From contig JAMONA010000006.1 of NCBI GenBank assembly GCA_027066795.1, forward strand, positions 1-18,439: 18,439 nt of DNA. The letters run 5' to 3'. The number at the start of each line of letters is the position of its first letter. Position 1 is the stretch's first letter. Position numbers and translations under genes: made by a program. The notes beneath the pieces were generated by a model, which did no database searches, had not been told where the DNA came from, and saw only the letters and a program-made list of their open reading frames with translations. The stretch is from Candidatus Kaiserbacteria bacterium. Lineage in GTDB: Bacteria > Patescibacteriota > Minisyncoccia > Phycocordibacterales > UBA2100. This document shows, piece after piece, positions 1-7,771 of this stretch.

Positions 1-1
1 T

Positions 2-481
2 GCATTTTTCTTAATATTTTGGTACCGCTTACCTGGTCTCATAGCCACAGTATCACTGGCAACATATATTGCTATCATGCTTGCTATTTTTAAATTCTTG
101 CCTGTTACACTTACTGCTGCCGGTATTGCTGGCTTCATACTCTCAATTGGCCTTGCAGTAGACGCAAACGTGCTAATATTTGAGAGACTTAAAGAGGAGT
201 TACGCGAGAGCGGTGCGTGGACGCATAATGCTATGCGTAGTGCCTTTAAGCGTGCTTGGCTATCTATCCGTGACGGTAACTTATCTAGCATTATAACAGC
301 TGTAATCTTATTCTGGTTTGGTACTAGTATGGTAAAAGGGTTTGCACTTGTATTCGGTATAGGTGTCATAGTCTCAATGCTTACCGCGATCACAGTTACA
401 CGTGTATTCTTACTTGCAATCGGTGACTATGAGAATAAAGGGGTGATTAGTAAATTATTTGGTAATGGTTTGAATAAATAA
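2..481 (+). CDS. secD: Protein translocase subunit SecD (C-terminal part, 5' end outside window)
   Basis: The reading frame is open from the window's first bases, so this is the 3' end (about 159 codons) of a gene that starts upstream. The visible part is the C-terminal RND-type membrane domain: several hydrophobic segments, then the family signature GLAVDANVLIFERLKEEL, followed by a cytoplasmic stretch and two more membrane segments. SecD pairs with SecF and uses the proton-motive force to help pull preproteins through SecYEG. The stop codon lies 1 nt before secF, so the two are surely co-transcribed. The first ATG in the window (77) is internal to the family domain and should not be taken as the start. 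Confidence 0.95.
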   Translation, partial: AFFLIFWYRLPGLIATVSLATYIAIMLAIFKFLPVTLTAAGIAGFILSIGLAVDANVLIFERLKEELRESGAWTHNAMRSAFKRAWLSIRDGNLSSIITAVILFWFGTSMVKGFALVFGIGVIVSMLTAITVTRVFLLAIGDYENKGVISKLFGNGLNK

Positions 482-482
482 T

Positions 483-1421
483 ATGCAAATAATTAAAAAC
501 AAAAACATATTCTTTGGTATCACTGGTGTTGTTATCGCACTCGCACTTGGTGCCACTATAGTGCTCGGACTGAGGCTAGGTATAGATTTTACAGGTGGTA
601 CTTTAATAGAGTTTAATTGTGATGAGTGCACTAAGGTGTCTTTGGACACTAGCTTGTCAGTTCAAGATCTTGGAGAGTATTCGCTCAGATCATCTGGTAG
701 TGAAGGCTTTATCCTACGGACTAAAGCTCTAGATGGTATACAGCGTGAAGGAGTGCTCGCTATGCTTGGGCAGCAAGGCGCAGTTATAGGTAACTTTAGT
801 GAGGTTGGGCCAACCATTGGTGAGGAGCTAAAGAGTAAAGCATTATGGGCCATGGGTCTTGTTATGTTGGCTATTGTTCTCTTTATAGCATTTGCCTTTA
901 GACCGGCAATAGTTAAAACAGAGGAGTCCAGAGAGGGCATAATCACAGTTACTCGTGATAGTCACGGAGTCTCATCTTGGATATTTGGTATTGTGGCTAT
1001 CATAGCTCTTATACATGATGTACTTGTGCCTATAGGAATCTTTGCGCTTATGGGTTACTTCTTAGGGGCAGAGGTAGGAGTGCTGTTTGTAATGGCACTG
1101 CTGGCAATACTTGGTTACTCGGTTAATGATACTATTGTAGTGTTTGACAGAGTACGTGAGCACCTTAAAGACAATGCAGAGAACGGTATGCAGGGCGAGG
1201 ACTTCGGTGACACTGTGGGTAAGGCGCTTAGTGAGACCATCACTCGTTCTATCAATACTTCGCTCACCACACTGTTCGTGCTCCTAGCACTCTATTTTGT
1301 AGGTCCAGCAGTTACACAAAATTTCGCCCTTACGTTAATAGCCGGTGTAATAGCTGGTACATATTCAAGTATATTTTTAGCTTCACCATTACTAGTGGTG
1401 ATAAAAAAATGGAAGGAGTAG
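483..1421 (+). CDS. secF: Protein translocase subunit SecF
   Basis: A 312-aa SecF, a normal length for the family. TM1 is at about residues 9-30, followed by the SecF motif RLGIDFTGGTLIEF, a periplasmic domain to about residue 115 (ending in SEVGPTIGEEL), then five membrane helices with SVNDTIVVFDRVREHL near residue 215. Between TM2 and TM3 there is a charged insert of about 25 residues (FRPAIVKTEESREGIITVTR, about 138-157, plus flanking residues) where many SecF proteins have only a short turn. The gene begins 1 nt after secD. The leader just before the ATG is A/T-rich (aaataat) with no SD-like purine run. No intrinsic terminator is visible after the stop; the 16S promoter starts 18 nt downstream. 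Confidence 0.96.
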   Translation: MQIIKNKNIFFGITGVVIALALGATIVLGLRLGIDFTGGTLIEFNCDECTKVSLDTSLSVQDLGEYSLRSSGSEGFILRTKALDGIQREGVLAMLGQQGAVIGNFSEVGPTIGEELKSKALWAMGLVMLAIVLFIAFAFRPAIVKTEESREGIITVTRDSHGVSSWIFGIVAIIALIHDVLVPIGIFALMGYFLGAEVGVLFVMALLAILGYSVNDTIVVFDRVREHLKDNAENGMQGEDFGDTVGKALSETITRSINTSLTTLFVLLALYFVGPAVTQNFALTLIAGVIAGTYSSIFLASPLLVVIKKWKE

Positions 1422-1438
1422 GGCTTGGTCCATTAAGT

Positions 1439-1466
1439 TTGCATACACCTAACTTATGTGTATAAT
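1439..1466 (+). promoter_or_regulatory. Predicted sigma70-type promoter of the 16S rRNA unit
   Basis: TTGCAT, a 16-nt spacer and a perfect TATAAT (1461-1466) lie 18 nt after the secF stop. Transcription would start near 1473, giving a pre-16S leader of about 490 nt. This is a consensus match only; no mapped transcript start is available. Confidence 0.65.
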
Positions 1467-1930
1467 AGCGGCTACTTGTGCGTTATGCGCATGAGTGAGT
1501 TCGTTGATAATTAAATAGAATAGCAAGTATATTATTTTACATAGTATATTTGCATCACATAAAAAAACAGTAATAATTTATTTTATTATTGAAAAATACA
1601 AGAGATACTTTCACAAGTATCAACTCTGTATATTTCTTTTTGTTTAGAACAGTTTCGTGTCATCATTTATGATGGCATATACTACACAAAACCAAATTAC
1701 GTTTTGAAATCCAGCCCATTCAATTGGGCACGGTAAAAAACCGATAATACAACTTTAGGAATTGTATTATCACAAAAATGAAGATATAAAGCTAAGTTAG
1801 TCATTTATGATTAATATGTAATATATTTTCACCACACGAACTGTGTACCAAGCAGGTACATGGTAGAAATAGTAGTCAGAAAAATGAAGCTTAAGAATAA
1901 GGACCATGATTAATACTTTTATAGTATTAA
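1467..1930 (+). other. Hairpin-rich leader of the 16S precursor, no coding gene seen
   Basis: I see no credible ORF or tRNA here. Read as RNA it contains a ladder of local hairpins: GATACTT/AAGTATC (near 1606), CAGTAATAA/TTATTATTG (near 1569, one wobble), ATCAT/ATGAT (near 1665), GCCCA/TGGGC (near 1714), GATAATACAA/TTGTATTATC (near 1743-1771), TGTACC/GGTACA (near 1845) and TTAATACT/AGTATTAA (1910-1930). Such leaders may help fold or process pre-16S; the specific role is unknown. The final hairpin abuts the 5' arm of the processing stem. Confidence 0.6.
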
Positions 1931-1956
1931 GATTGTATTTTCTTTTGTTTCGTTCA
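1931..1956 (+). repeat. 5' arm of the pre-16S processing stem
   Basis: These 26 nt pair without a gap to 3571-3596, with three G·U wobbles (1935/3592, 1941/3586, 1954/3573) and no mismatches. The arm ends about 4 nt before the predicted mature 5' end of the 16S. Inverted repeats flanking a 16S gene are the classic RNase III processing substrate, which is the likely role here. Confidence 0.85.
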
Positions 1957-1959
1957 CTT

Positions 1960-3417
1960 TTTAATTAGAGTTTGATCCTAGCTCAGGGTGAACGCTGGCG
2001 GCATGGATAAGGCATGCAAGTCGAATGTATTTATTTACATGGCAAACGGGGTAGTAACAGGTAGGAACGTACCCAGAAGTCGCGGATAACCTCAAGAAAT
2101 TGAGAATAATACGCGATAGTCTCGCAAGAGTAAAGATTTATCGCTTCTGGAGCGGCCTGCTGAGTATCAGCTAGTTGGTAAGGTAATGGCTTACCAAGGC
2201 TACGACGCTTAGGGGAGGTGAGAGCCTGACCCCCACCATTGGAACTTAGACACGGTCCAAACTCCTACGGGAGGCTGCAGTCGAGAATCATCCGCAATGT
2301 ACGAAAGTATGACGGTGCGATGCCGCGTGGTAGACGAAGCACTTCGGTGCGTAAATACCTTTTATGAGGGAGGAAGTTTATTGACGTTACCTCATGAATA
2401 AGGGGCTCCTAATCACGTGCCAGCAGGAGCGGTAATACGTGAGCCTCAAGCGTTACCCGGATTCACTGGGCGTAAAGGGTGTGTAGGCGGTGTTATTAGT
2501 CGATTGTTAAAGTCCAGGGCTCAACCCTGGGAAGGCGAACGAAACGGTAACACTAGAGGATGGTAGAGGTGTGTGGAACTCAAGGTGTAGGGGTGAAATC
2601 CGTTGATATCTTGGGGAACACCAAAAGCGAAGGCAACACACTGGACCACTCCTGACGCTCAGACACGAAACCTAGGGTAGCGAATGGGATTAGATACCCC
2701 AGTAGTCCTAGGCCTAAACGCTGTCCATTAGTTTTAGGGAGCATCGACCCTCTCTGAGACGTAGCTAACGCGTTAAATGGACCGCCTGGGTAGTACGAAC
2801 GCAAGTTTAAAACTCAAAGGAATAGACGGGGGCTCGCACAAGCGGTGGAGCGCGTGGCTTAATTCGTAGATAAGCGAAAAACCTTACCCGGGTTTGAAAC
2901 CTAACTGCACGACTAGGGAAACCTAGTTTCTTTCGAAGGTGTTAGGCAGGTGATGCATGGCTGTCGTCAGTTCGTGGTTTGAATTGTTCCCTTAAGTGGG
3001 GTAACGAACGCAACCCTCGTTGTCTGTTATATTTGTCAGACGAGACTGCCCCCTCACGGGGGAGGAAGGTGAGGATGACGCCAAGTCAGCATGTCCCTTT
3101 GACATCCGGGGCTGCACACACGCTACAATGGGTACTACAGAGGGGCGCGATCTCGCAAGAGTCAGCAAATCCCCAAAAGTATCCTTAGTTCGGATTGAGG
3201 TCTGCAACTCGACCTCATGAAGTTGGAATCGCTAGTAATCGTGAATCAGCATGTCACGGTGAATACGTTCTCGAGCCTTGTACTCACCGCCCGTCAATAC
3301 AAGGGAGCTGGGAGTGCCCGATGTCCGTCTTTATGGCGGCCCAAGGTAAATTCAGTAACAAGGTATAAGTCGTAACAAGGCACGGCTAGCGGAAGCTGGT
3401 CGTGGAATCAATCCGAA
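1960..3417 (+). rRNA. rrs: 16S ribosomal RNA (small-subunit rRNA)
   Basis: Universal landmarks occur in order: agagtttgatcctagctcag (1967), ctacgggaggctgcag (2265), gtgccagcaggagcggtaa (2417), ggattagataccccagtagt (2687), tcaaaggaatagacggg (2814), gcatggctgtcgtcag (2955), gtactcaccgcccgtc (3281) and aagtcgtaacaagg (3367). Ends were set by counting from agag (E. coli A8) and from the ggaa loop of helix 45 (3391-3394 = 1516-1519). Length is about 1458 nt with no intron. The 530-loop pseudoknot is altered but compensated (2407-2409 TCC with 2426-2428 GGA). Helix 45 keeps a 10-bp stem, but the tail after it reads AAUCC (3410-3414) where CCUCC is expected, so the anti-SD core is lost. The gene is transcribed alone and not followed by 23S/5S. 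Such unlinked rRNA genes are known in Patescibacteria. Confidence 0.97.
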
Positions 3418-3651
3418 TGGAATCCGTCGAGTATTGCGTACGCATACTTGACTTACTTTGTCGATAATAGCGCTTTTGCTATTGGACAATTGTGTTGTAT
3501 CTTAATCTACACATGACGGCGCAGAATAGTTGCGCATAAATCCTTACAGTAGAGTACCGTAAGGTAAAGTTGGACGAAACAAAAGGAAATATAATCAGAA
3601 GATTGTATATGTGAGGCATTAGTGCCACTCTATTTAATTGCAATAAGCAAC
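3418..3651 (+). other. 16S trailer with processing hairpins, no gene seen
   Basis: There is no tRNA, 23S or convincing ORF between the 16S and the terminator. The trailer holds short hairpins: GTCGAGTA...TACTTGAC around a TGCG/CGCA core (3427-3453), AATAGC/GCTATT (near 3468), GCGCA/TGCGC (near 3520), CCTTAC/GTAAGG (3542-3564) and GGCA/TGCC (near 3615). The 3' arm of the 16S processing stem (3571-3596) lies within it. Confidence 0.6.
3571..3596 (+). repeat. 3' arm of the pre-16S processing stem
   Basis: Pairs over 26 continuous positions with 1931-1956 and contains the purine-rich core gacgaaacaaaaggaaat. It lies about 154 nt beyond the predicted mature 3' end, so a trailer of that length remains for further trimming after cleavage of the stem. 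Confidence 0.85.
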
Positions 3652-3683
3652 AAAAAAACCCGAGCTAACGCTCGGGTTTTTTT
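3652..3683 (+). terminator. Intrinsic terminator of the 16S unit
   Basis: CCCGAGC-taac-GCTCGGG (3659-3676) is flanked by A7 and T7 tracts, so the stem can extend to 14 bp and the element could also work on the minus strand. It ends the 16S transcript before any other rRNA gene, supporting a single-gene rRNA unit. Confidence 0.92.
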
Positions 3684-3693
3684 GTATTCAAGT

Positions 3694-3722
3694 TTTACAG
3701 CTCTTAAAAGTGGGTGTATAAT
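3694..3722 (+). promoter_or_regulatory. Predicted promoter of clpB-kef
   Basis: TTTACA, a 17-nt spacer and TATAAT (3717-3722) sit just after the 16S terminator. The predicted start is near 3729, which leaves a leader of about 19 nt (to ATG 3748) or 25 nt (to ATG 3754). No heat-shock operator (CIRCE-type repeat) is visible beside it. Confidence 0.65.
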
Positions 3723-3747
3723 ATACAGTAATTATTAGGTAACTAGT

Positions 3748-5889
3748 ATGATTATGCCAAATCAAACGCAACAACAAGACAGTAATGAGAGCTTTATAGA
3801 CAAGTATGGCACAGACTTTACTCTACTTGCCAGAGAAGGTAAGTTAGACCCTGTAATAGGAAGAGACGAGGAGGTACGCAGGGTAATGCAGGTACTAGCA
3901 AGAAGGCGTAAGAACAACCCGGTATTAATAGGTGAACCAGGAGTAGGTAAAACCGCTATAGTAGAGGGACTGGCACAGCGTATAGTTGCTGGAGATGTGC
4001 CAGAGAGTATTCTTGATAAGAAGTTAGTTGGTATAGAAATGAGTAGTCTTATAGCCGGGGCTAAATATCAAGGTGAGTTTGAGGAGCGGTTACAGAAGCT
4101 CCTTGAGGAGGTAGAAAAAGCAGAGGGGCAGATAATCTTATTTATAGATGAGCTTCATACTATAGTCGGTGCTGGTAAGACTAGTGGCGCACTTGATGCT
4201 GCTAATATGCTTAAACCAATGCTTGCCAGAGGTCAACTACATATGATAGGGGCCACAACGTTAGATGAATATAGACAACACATAGAGAAAGACCAAGCAC
4301 TTGAACGACGCTTTCAACCAGTCTTTGTTGGTGAGCCATCTGTAGAAGATACTATAGCCATCCTTAGAGGACTTAAAGAAAAGTACGAGGTACATCATGG
4401 GGTACGTATCACAGATGAGGCTCTTGTTGCAGCATCTAAGTTGTCTGATAGGTATATCGCAGATAGATTCTTGCCAGATAAAGCAATAGACCTAGTAGAC
4501 GAGGCTACGAGCGTACTTAAGACAGAGGCAGAGAGTATGCCGGCAGTCTTAGATAGTGCAAACAGAGAGATAGCACGCTTAGAGATAGAGAAAGAGGGTA
4601 TAAAGAAAGAAGGTAAAAATGGAAAGAATAAAGAAAAGATAGTAAAGTTAGAAGAGAGGATAAAGAACCTAAAGAGTGAGAATGAAGTAGAGCTTAAACA
4701 GTGGGAGGTAGAGAAGCAAGCACTAGCCAAGCAAAAAGAGCTTGTAGAGAAAATAGATTACTTAAGAACGGAGTTAGAGCAATATCAACGTGAAGCAGAG
4801 TATGAGAAGGTAGCTGAGATACAGTATAATAAGATACCAAACTTAGAAAAGGAGATATCAAAAGAGCAAAAAGTCTTAGATGCAATTCCAGAGAATAAGC
4901 GCATGATCCGTGAGGAGGTGCTAGAGGAGGACATAGCCAAGGTGGTTGCTCGGTGGACAGGTATACCAGCAAGTAGGCTTGTAGAGGCTGAGGCGGATAA
5001 GTTGATTAAGCTAGAAGACGAGCTACAAAAACACGTTATAGGCCAGTCTGAGGCTGTGAGCGCAGTCGCACGTGCTGTTCGTCGCTCTCGTGCTGGACTT
5101 AAGAGTCATGCTCATCCAATAGGGTCATTTATGTTTCTTGGGCCTACTGGTGTCGGCAAGACAGAGCTTGCTAGAGCTCTTGCTATAGAATTGTTTGACT
5201 CTAAAGATTCTATGATAAGAGTAGATATGAGCGAATATATGGAGAAGCACTCTGTAGCACGTCTAATAGGTGCTCCTCCTGGTTATATCGGACACGAAGA
5301 TGGAGGGCAGCTAACAGAGCCAGTACGACGCAGGCCATATTCTGTTGTATTGTTTGATGAAGTAGAGAAGGCACACCCAGAGGTCTTCAACCTGCTCTTG
5401 CAAGTATTAGATGATGGCAGGCTTACAGATAACCACGGTAGGACGGTAGATTTCTCAAATACCATAATAATAATGACAAGCAACATAGGTAGCGAGTATA
5501 TGCTTAATGATAAAGAAGGGGATACAAAAAAGAAAGTAATGGACGCAGTAAGGGCACATTTCCGTCCAGAATTCTTAAATCGTATTGACGACATTCTGTT
5601 ATTTACACCTCTTGACCAAGAGATGTTAAGTAAGATAGCCTATATGCAAGTAAATAAAGTGATAGAAAGTCTTAAGTCCGAGCGCAATATAACTCTTGAA
5701 ATTGATAAATCAGTAGTAGAGCACATAACGAAAATTGGTTATAATCCAAGTTATGGTGCGCGTCCTTTAAAGAGGGCTGTACAGACAGAGCTATTAGATG
5801 AGTTGGCAACAGAACTGATTGGGGGTAAGTTTAATGATGGAGACATAATCCATGTTACTATGAAGGGCAATAAGGTAATGTTTAAATAA
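3748..5889 (+). CDS. clpB: ClpB-type AAA+ disaggregase lacking the N-domain
   Basis: A 713-aa protein with two AAA+ modules. D1 has Walker A GEPGVGKT (62-69), pore loop KYQG (106-109), Walker B LFIDELHT (131-138) and arginine-finger region ERRFQ. A charged coiled-coil middle domain of about 120 residues (about 265-385) includes AEIQYNKIPNLEKEI, typical of ClpB. D2 has Walker A GPTGVGKT (465-472), pore loop GYIG, Walker B VVLFDEVEKAH, FRPEFLNRID and sensor-2 GARPLKR. The roughly 140-residue Clp N-domain is absent; the protein starts almost directly at D1. No IGF/IGL-type ClpP-docking loop is seen and the M-domain is full length, so ClpB fits better than ClpC/ClpA. It would solubilise aggregated proteins, probably with DnaK. 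Two starts (ATG 3748 and 3754) are possible. It is co-transcribed with the antiporter gene 3 nt downstream. Confidence 0.92.
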   Translation: MIMPNQTQQQDSNESFIDKYGTDFTLLAREGKLDPVIGRDEEVRRVMQVLARRRKNNPVLIGEPGVGKTAIVEGLAQRIVAGDVPESILDKKLVGIEMSSLIAGAKYQGEFEERLQKLLEEVEKAEGQIILFIDELHTIVGAGKTSGALDAANMLKPMLARGQLHMIGATTLDEYRQHIEKDQALERRFQPVFVGEPSVEDTIAILRGLKEKYEVHHGVRITDEALVAASKLSDRYIADRFLPDKAIDLVDEATSVLKTEAESMPAVLDSANREIARLEIEKEGIKKEGKNGKNKEKIVKLEERIKNLKSENEVELKQWEVEKQALAKQKELVEKIDYLRTELEQYQREAEYEKVAEIQYNKIPNLEKEISKEQKVLDAIPENKRMIREEVLEEDIAKVVARWTGIPASRLVEAEADKLIKLEDELQKHVIGQSEAVSAVARAVRRSRAGLKSHAHPIGSFMFLGPTGVGKTELARALAIELFDSKDSMIRVDMSEYMEKHSVARLIGAPPGYIGHEDGGQLTEPVRRRPYSVVLFDEVEKAHPEVFNLLLQVLDDGRLTDNHGRTVDFSNTIIIMTSNIGSEYMLNDKEGDTKKKVMDAVRAHFRPEFLNRIDDILLFTPLDQEMLSKIAYMQVNKVIESLKSERNITLEIDKSVVEHITKIGYNPSYGARPLKRAVQTELLDELATELIGGKFNDGDIIHVTMKGNKVMFK

Positions 5890-5892
5890 AAG

Positions 5893-7581
5893 ATGGACAT
5901 ATTTACAGAGATTAGTGTCATAATAGCGATTACATTACTTATAGCTGGTGCACTACGCCTGCTTAAGCAGCCGCTTGTTATAGGCTATATTATTACTGGT
6001 ATTGTTGTTGGGCCATCAGTCCTAAATCTTGTAAGTTCTCCAGAGACCATGGGCATATTCGCCCATATTGGCATAGCATTATTACTTTTTACTGTGGGCC
6101 TGAGTCTTAACCCTAAGATGATTAAGAGTGTAGGTAAGGTGTCGCTAGTTACAGGGTTGGGGCAAGTTATCTTTACTTCAGGTATTGGGTTCTTGATAGC
6201 TATGGCTCTTGGGTTCTCTACAGTGGTATCTATATATATTGCAGTGGCTCTTACATTCAGTAGTACTATTATAATAATGAAGCTACTGTCAGATAAAGGA
6301 GATACTGACACCCTCTATGGTAAAATAGCAATAGGTTTCTTGCTTGTACAAGACTTGGTGGTAGTGCTTGTTCTTATAGTTGTTGCTTCTCTTTCTGGAG
6401 GATTCAGCCTGTCAGCACTAGCGTTTGGGTTAATGGTGAAAGGGGTGGGGCTACTTGGGGCAGTATCGATACTTAGTTATTATCTCTTGCCAAGAGTTGT
6501 AAAAATCATTGCAAAGTCCCAAGAATTCTTGTTACTATTCTCTATTGGTTGGTGTATGGCTCTAGCATCACTTACTCATTTACTTGGATTCTCTATAGAG
6601 ATAGGTGCGTTACTCGCTGGTGTCACACTTGCGATGTCCCCATATCGTTATGAGATAAGCTCTAAAATGAGACCTCTTAGAGACTTTTTTATTGTTCTAT
6701 TCTTTATCTTGCTCGGCTCTCAGATGGAGTTCTTAGACATAAGTGCTCAAATTGTTCCCATAATAATCTTCTCTGCGTTTATACTTATTGGTAACCCTAT
6801 GATTGTGATGACAATTATGGGTCTATTAGGGTATACTAAGCGCAATAGCTTCTTCGCTGGACTTACTGTGGCGCAGATAAGCGAGTTCTCTATAATCTTT
6901 ATAGCACTTGGTATTACCGTCGGACATCTTAATGACGAGATACTATCACTAGTAACCGTAGTTGGTCTTATCACAATTGCAGGGTCTACATATTTAATGC
7001 TGTATTCAGATAAGATATATGACCATATAGGTAAGTACTTGAGTATATTTGAACGCAGCGGTAAAAAGGTGGACGAGCATAAGCACGGTAGTAAGAGTGT
7101 GTACGAGATAGTACTTTTTGGTTACAACAGGATAGGTATAGATATACTTAGGGCTTTTGAGAAGATGAACAAGAAGTTCTTAGTAATAGATTATAATCCA
7201 GATATAATCAAAAAGCTTATTGAGAGGGAAATTAATTGTCATTATGCGGATGCAAGTGATGTTGAATTATTTGAAGAATTAAATATATCAAAGGTACGCA
7301 TGGTTGTCTCAACGGCCCCTAAGTTTGAGACGAACTTACTCATAATTAACAAGGTTAGAGAGGTTAATCCGCGTAGTATAGTAATAGTTATAGCAAGTCA
7401 TGTTGATGAAGCTCTACGTTTGTATGATGCTGGGGCTTCATATGTGCTTATGCCACATCTGTTGGGAGGCACTCATACATCATCATTAATTAAGAAACAT
7501 ACATTTAATTCTAAAGAATTTATAAAGATAAAAGAGAGGCATATAAGGCATCTTAATAATAGACAAGAGGCTGGTCGTTAG
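5893..7581 (+). CDS. Kef/CPA2-type cation:proton antiporter with RCK domain
   Basis: A 562-aa membrane protein. Residues 1 to about 380 form 12-13 hydrophobic segments of the CPA2 Na+/H+ exchanger fold, with family motifs QPLVIGYIITGIVVGPSVL near the start, FSSTIIIMKLL and GALLAGVTLA. Residues from about 403 form a Rossmann-type RCK_N/TrkA-N domain (YEIVLFGYNRIGIDIL, then acidic VIDYNPD). The usual nucleotide-binding GxGxxG reads GYNRIG, so the second glycine is replaced by Asn. The protein ends soon after RCK_N, with no separate TrkA-C domain. Likely role: K+ or Na+/H+ exchange across the plasma membrane, gated by a ligand at the RCK domain; the transported ion cannot be read from sequence. 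It starts 3 nt after clpB with no SD. Confidence 0.9.
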   Translation: MDIFTEISVIIAITLLIAGALRLLKQPLVIGYIITGIVVGPSVLNLVSSPETMGIFAHIGIALLLFTVGLSLNPKMIKSVGKVSLVTGLGQVIFTSGIGFLIAMALGFSTVVSIYIAVALTFSSTIIIMKLLSDKGDTDTLYGKIAIGFLLVQDLVVVLVLIVVASLSGGFSLSALAFGLMVKGVGLLGAVSILSYYLLPRVVKIIAKSQEFLLLFSIGWCMALASLTHLLGFSIEIGALLAGVTLAMSPYRYEISSKMRPLRDFFIVLFFILLGSQMEFLDISAQIVPIIIFSAFILIGNPMIVMTIMGLLGYTKRNSFFAGLTVAQISEFSIIFIALGITVGHLNDEILSLVTVVGLITIAGSTYLMLYSDKIYDHIGKYLSIFERSGKKVDEHKHGSKSVYEIVLFGYNRIGIDILRAFEKMNKKFLVIDYNPDIIKKLIEREINCHYADASDVELFEELNISKVRMVVSTAPKFETNLLIINKVREVNPRSIVIVIASHVDEALRLYDAGASYVLMPHLLGGTHTSSLIKKHTFNSKEFIKIKERHIRHLNNRQEAGR

Positions 7582-7602
7582 CACAGTTGCAGTTAAAGTA
7601 AC

Positions 7603-7685
7603 AGGTGGCATTGCCTCAGTTTTTTGGTATAGTATTGATGCTATGTTTAATAGCTGCCACCTATGCGTATGGCTGTATTACGCAT
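7603..7685 (+). repeat. Inverted repeats between kef and tRNA-Ile
   Basis: AGGTGGCA (7603-7610) pairs perfectly with TGCCACCT (7655-7662) across 44 nt. Immediately next to it ATGCGTA (7663-7669) pairs with TACGCAT (7679-7685), which is followed by tttt. They could form the end of the clpB-kef transcript or a tRNA leader structure. The T-run is short, so terminator activity is uncertain. I could not assign a clear tRNA promoter. Confidence 0.45.
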
Positions 7686-7697
7686 TTTGTTCATTAT

Positions 7698-7771
7698 ACG
7701 CGTATAGCTCAGCTGGTTAGAGCGCATCACTGATACTGATGAGGTCCCAAGTTCGAATCTTGGTACGCGTA
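7698..7771 (+). tRNA. tRNA-Ile(GAT)
   Basis: The full cloverleaf can be drawn: acceptor ACGCGTA/TACGCGT, U8-A9, D stem GCTC/GAGC, anticodon stem CATCA/TGATG with loop CTGATAC (anticodon GAT at positions 34-36), variable loop AGGTC, T stem CCAAG/CTTGG with loop TTCGAAT, and discriminator A (7771). The CCA end is not encoded (CTA follows), so it must be added enzymatically. The 3' end directly abuts the stop codon of the convergent PgeF-like gene. Confidence 0.97.

Noticed and set aside
2580..3220. Four short open frames inside the 16S gene on both strands.
   Set aside because: They overlap conserved rRNA helices and are chance frames.
1960..3417. Intron or large insertion in the 16S gene, as seen in some Patescibacteria.
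   Set aside because: Landmark spacing is normal and the total is about 1458 nt, so there is no room for one.
4395..5594. Several 90-110-aa minus-strand open frames within clpB.
   Set aside because: Shadows of the clpB codon pattern; Ser/Leu-rich translations with no family features.
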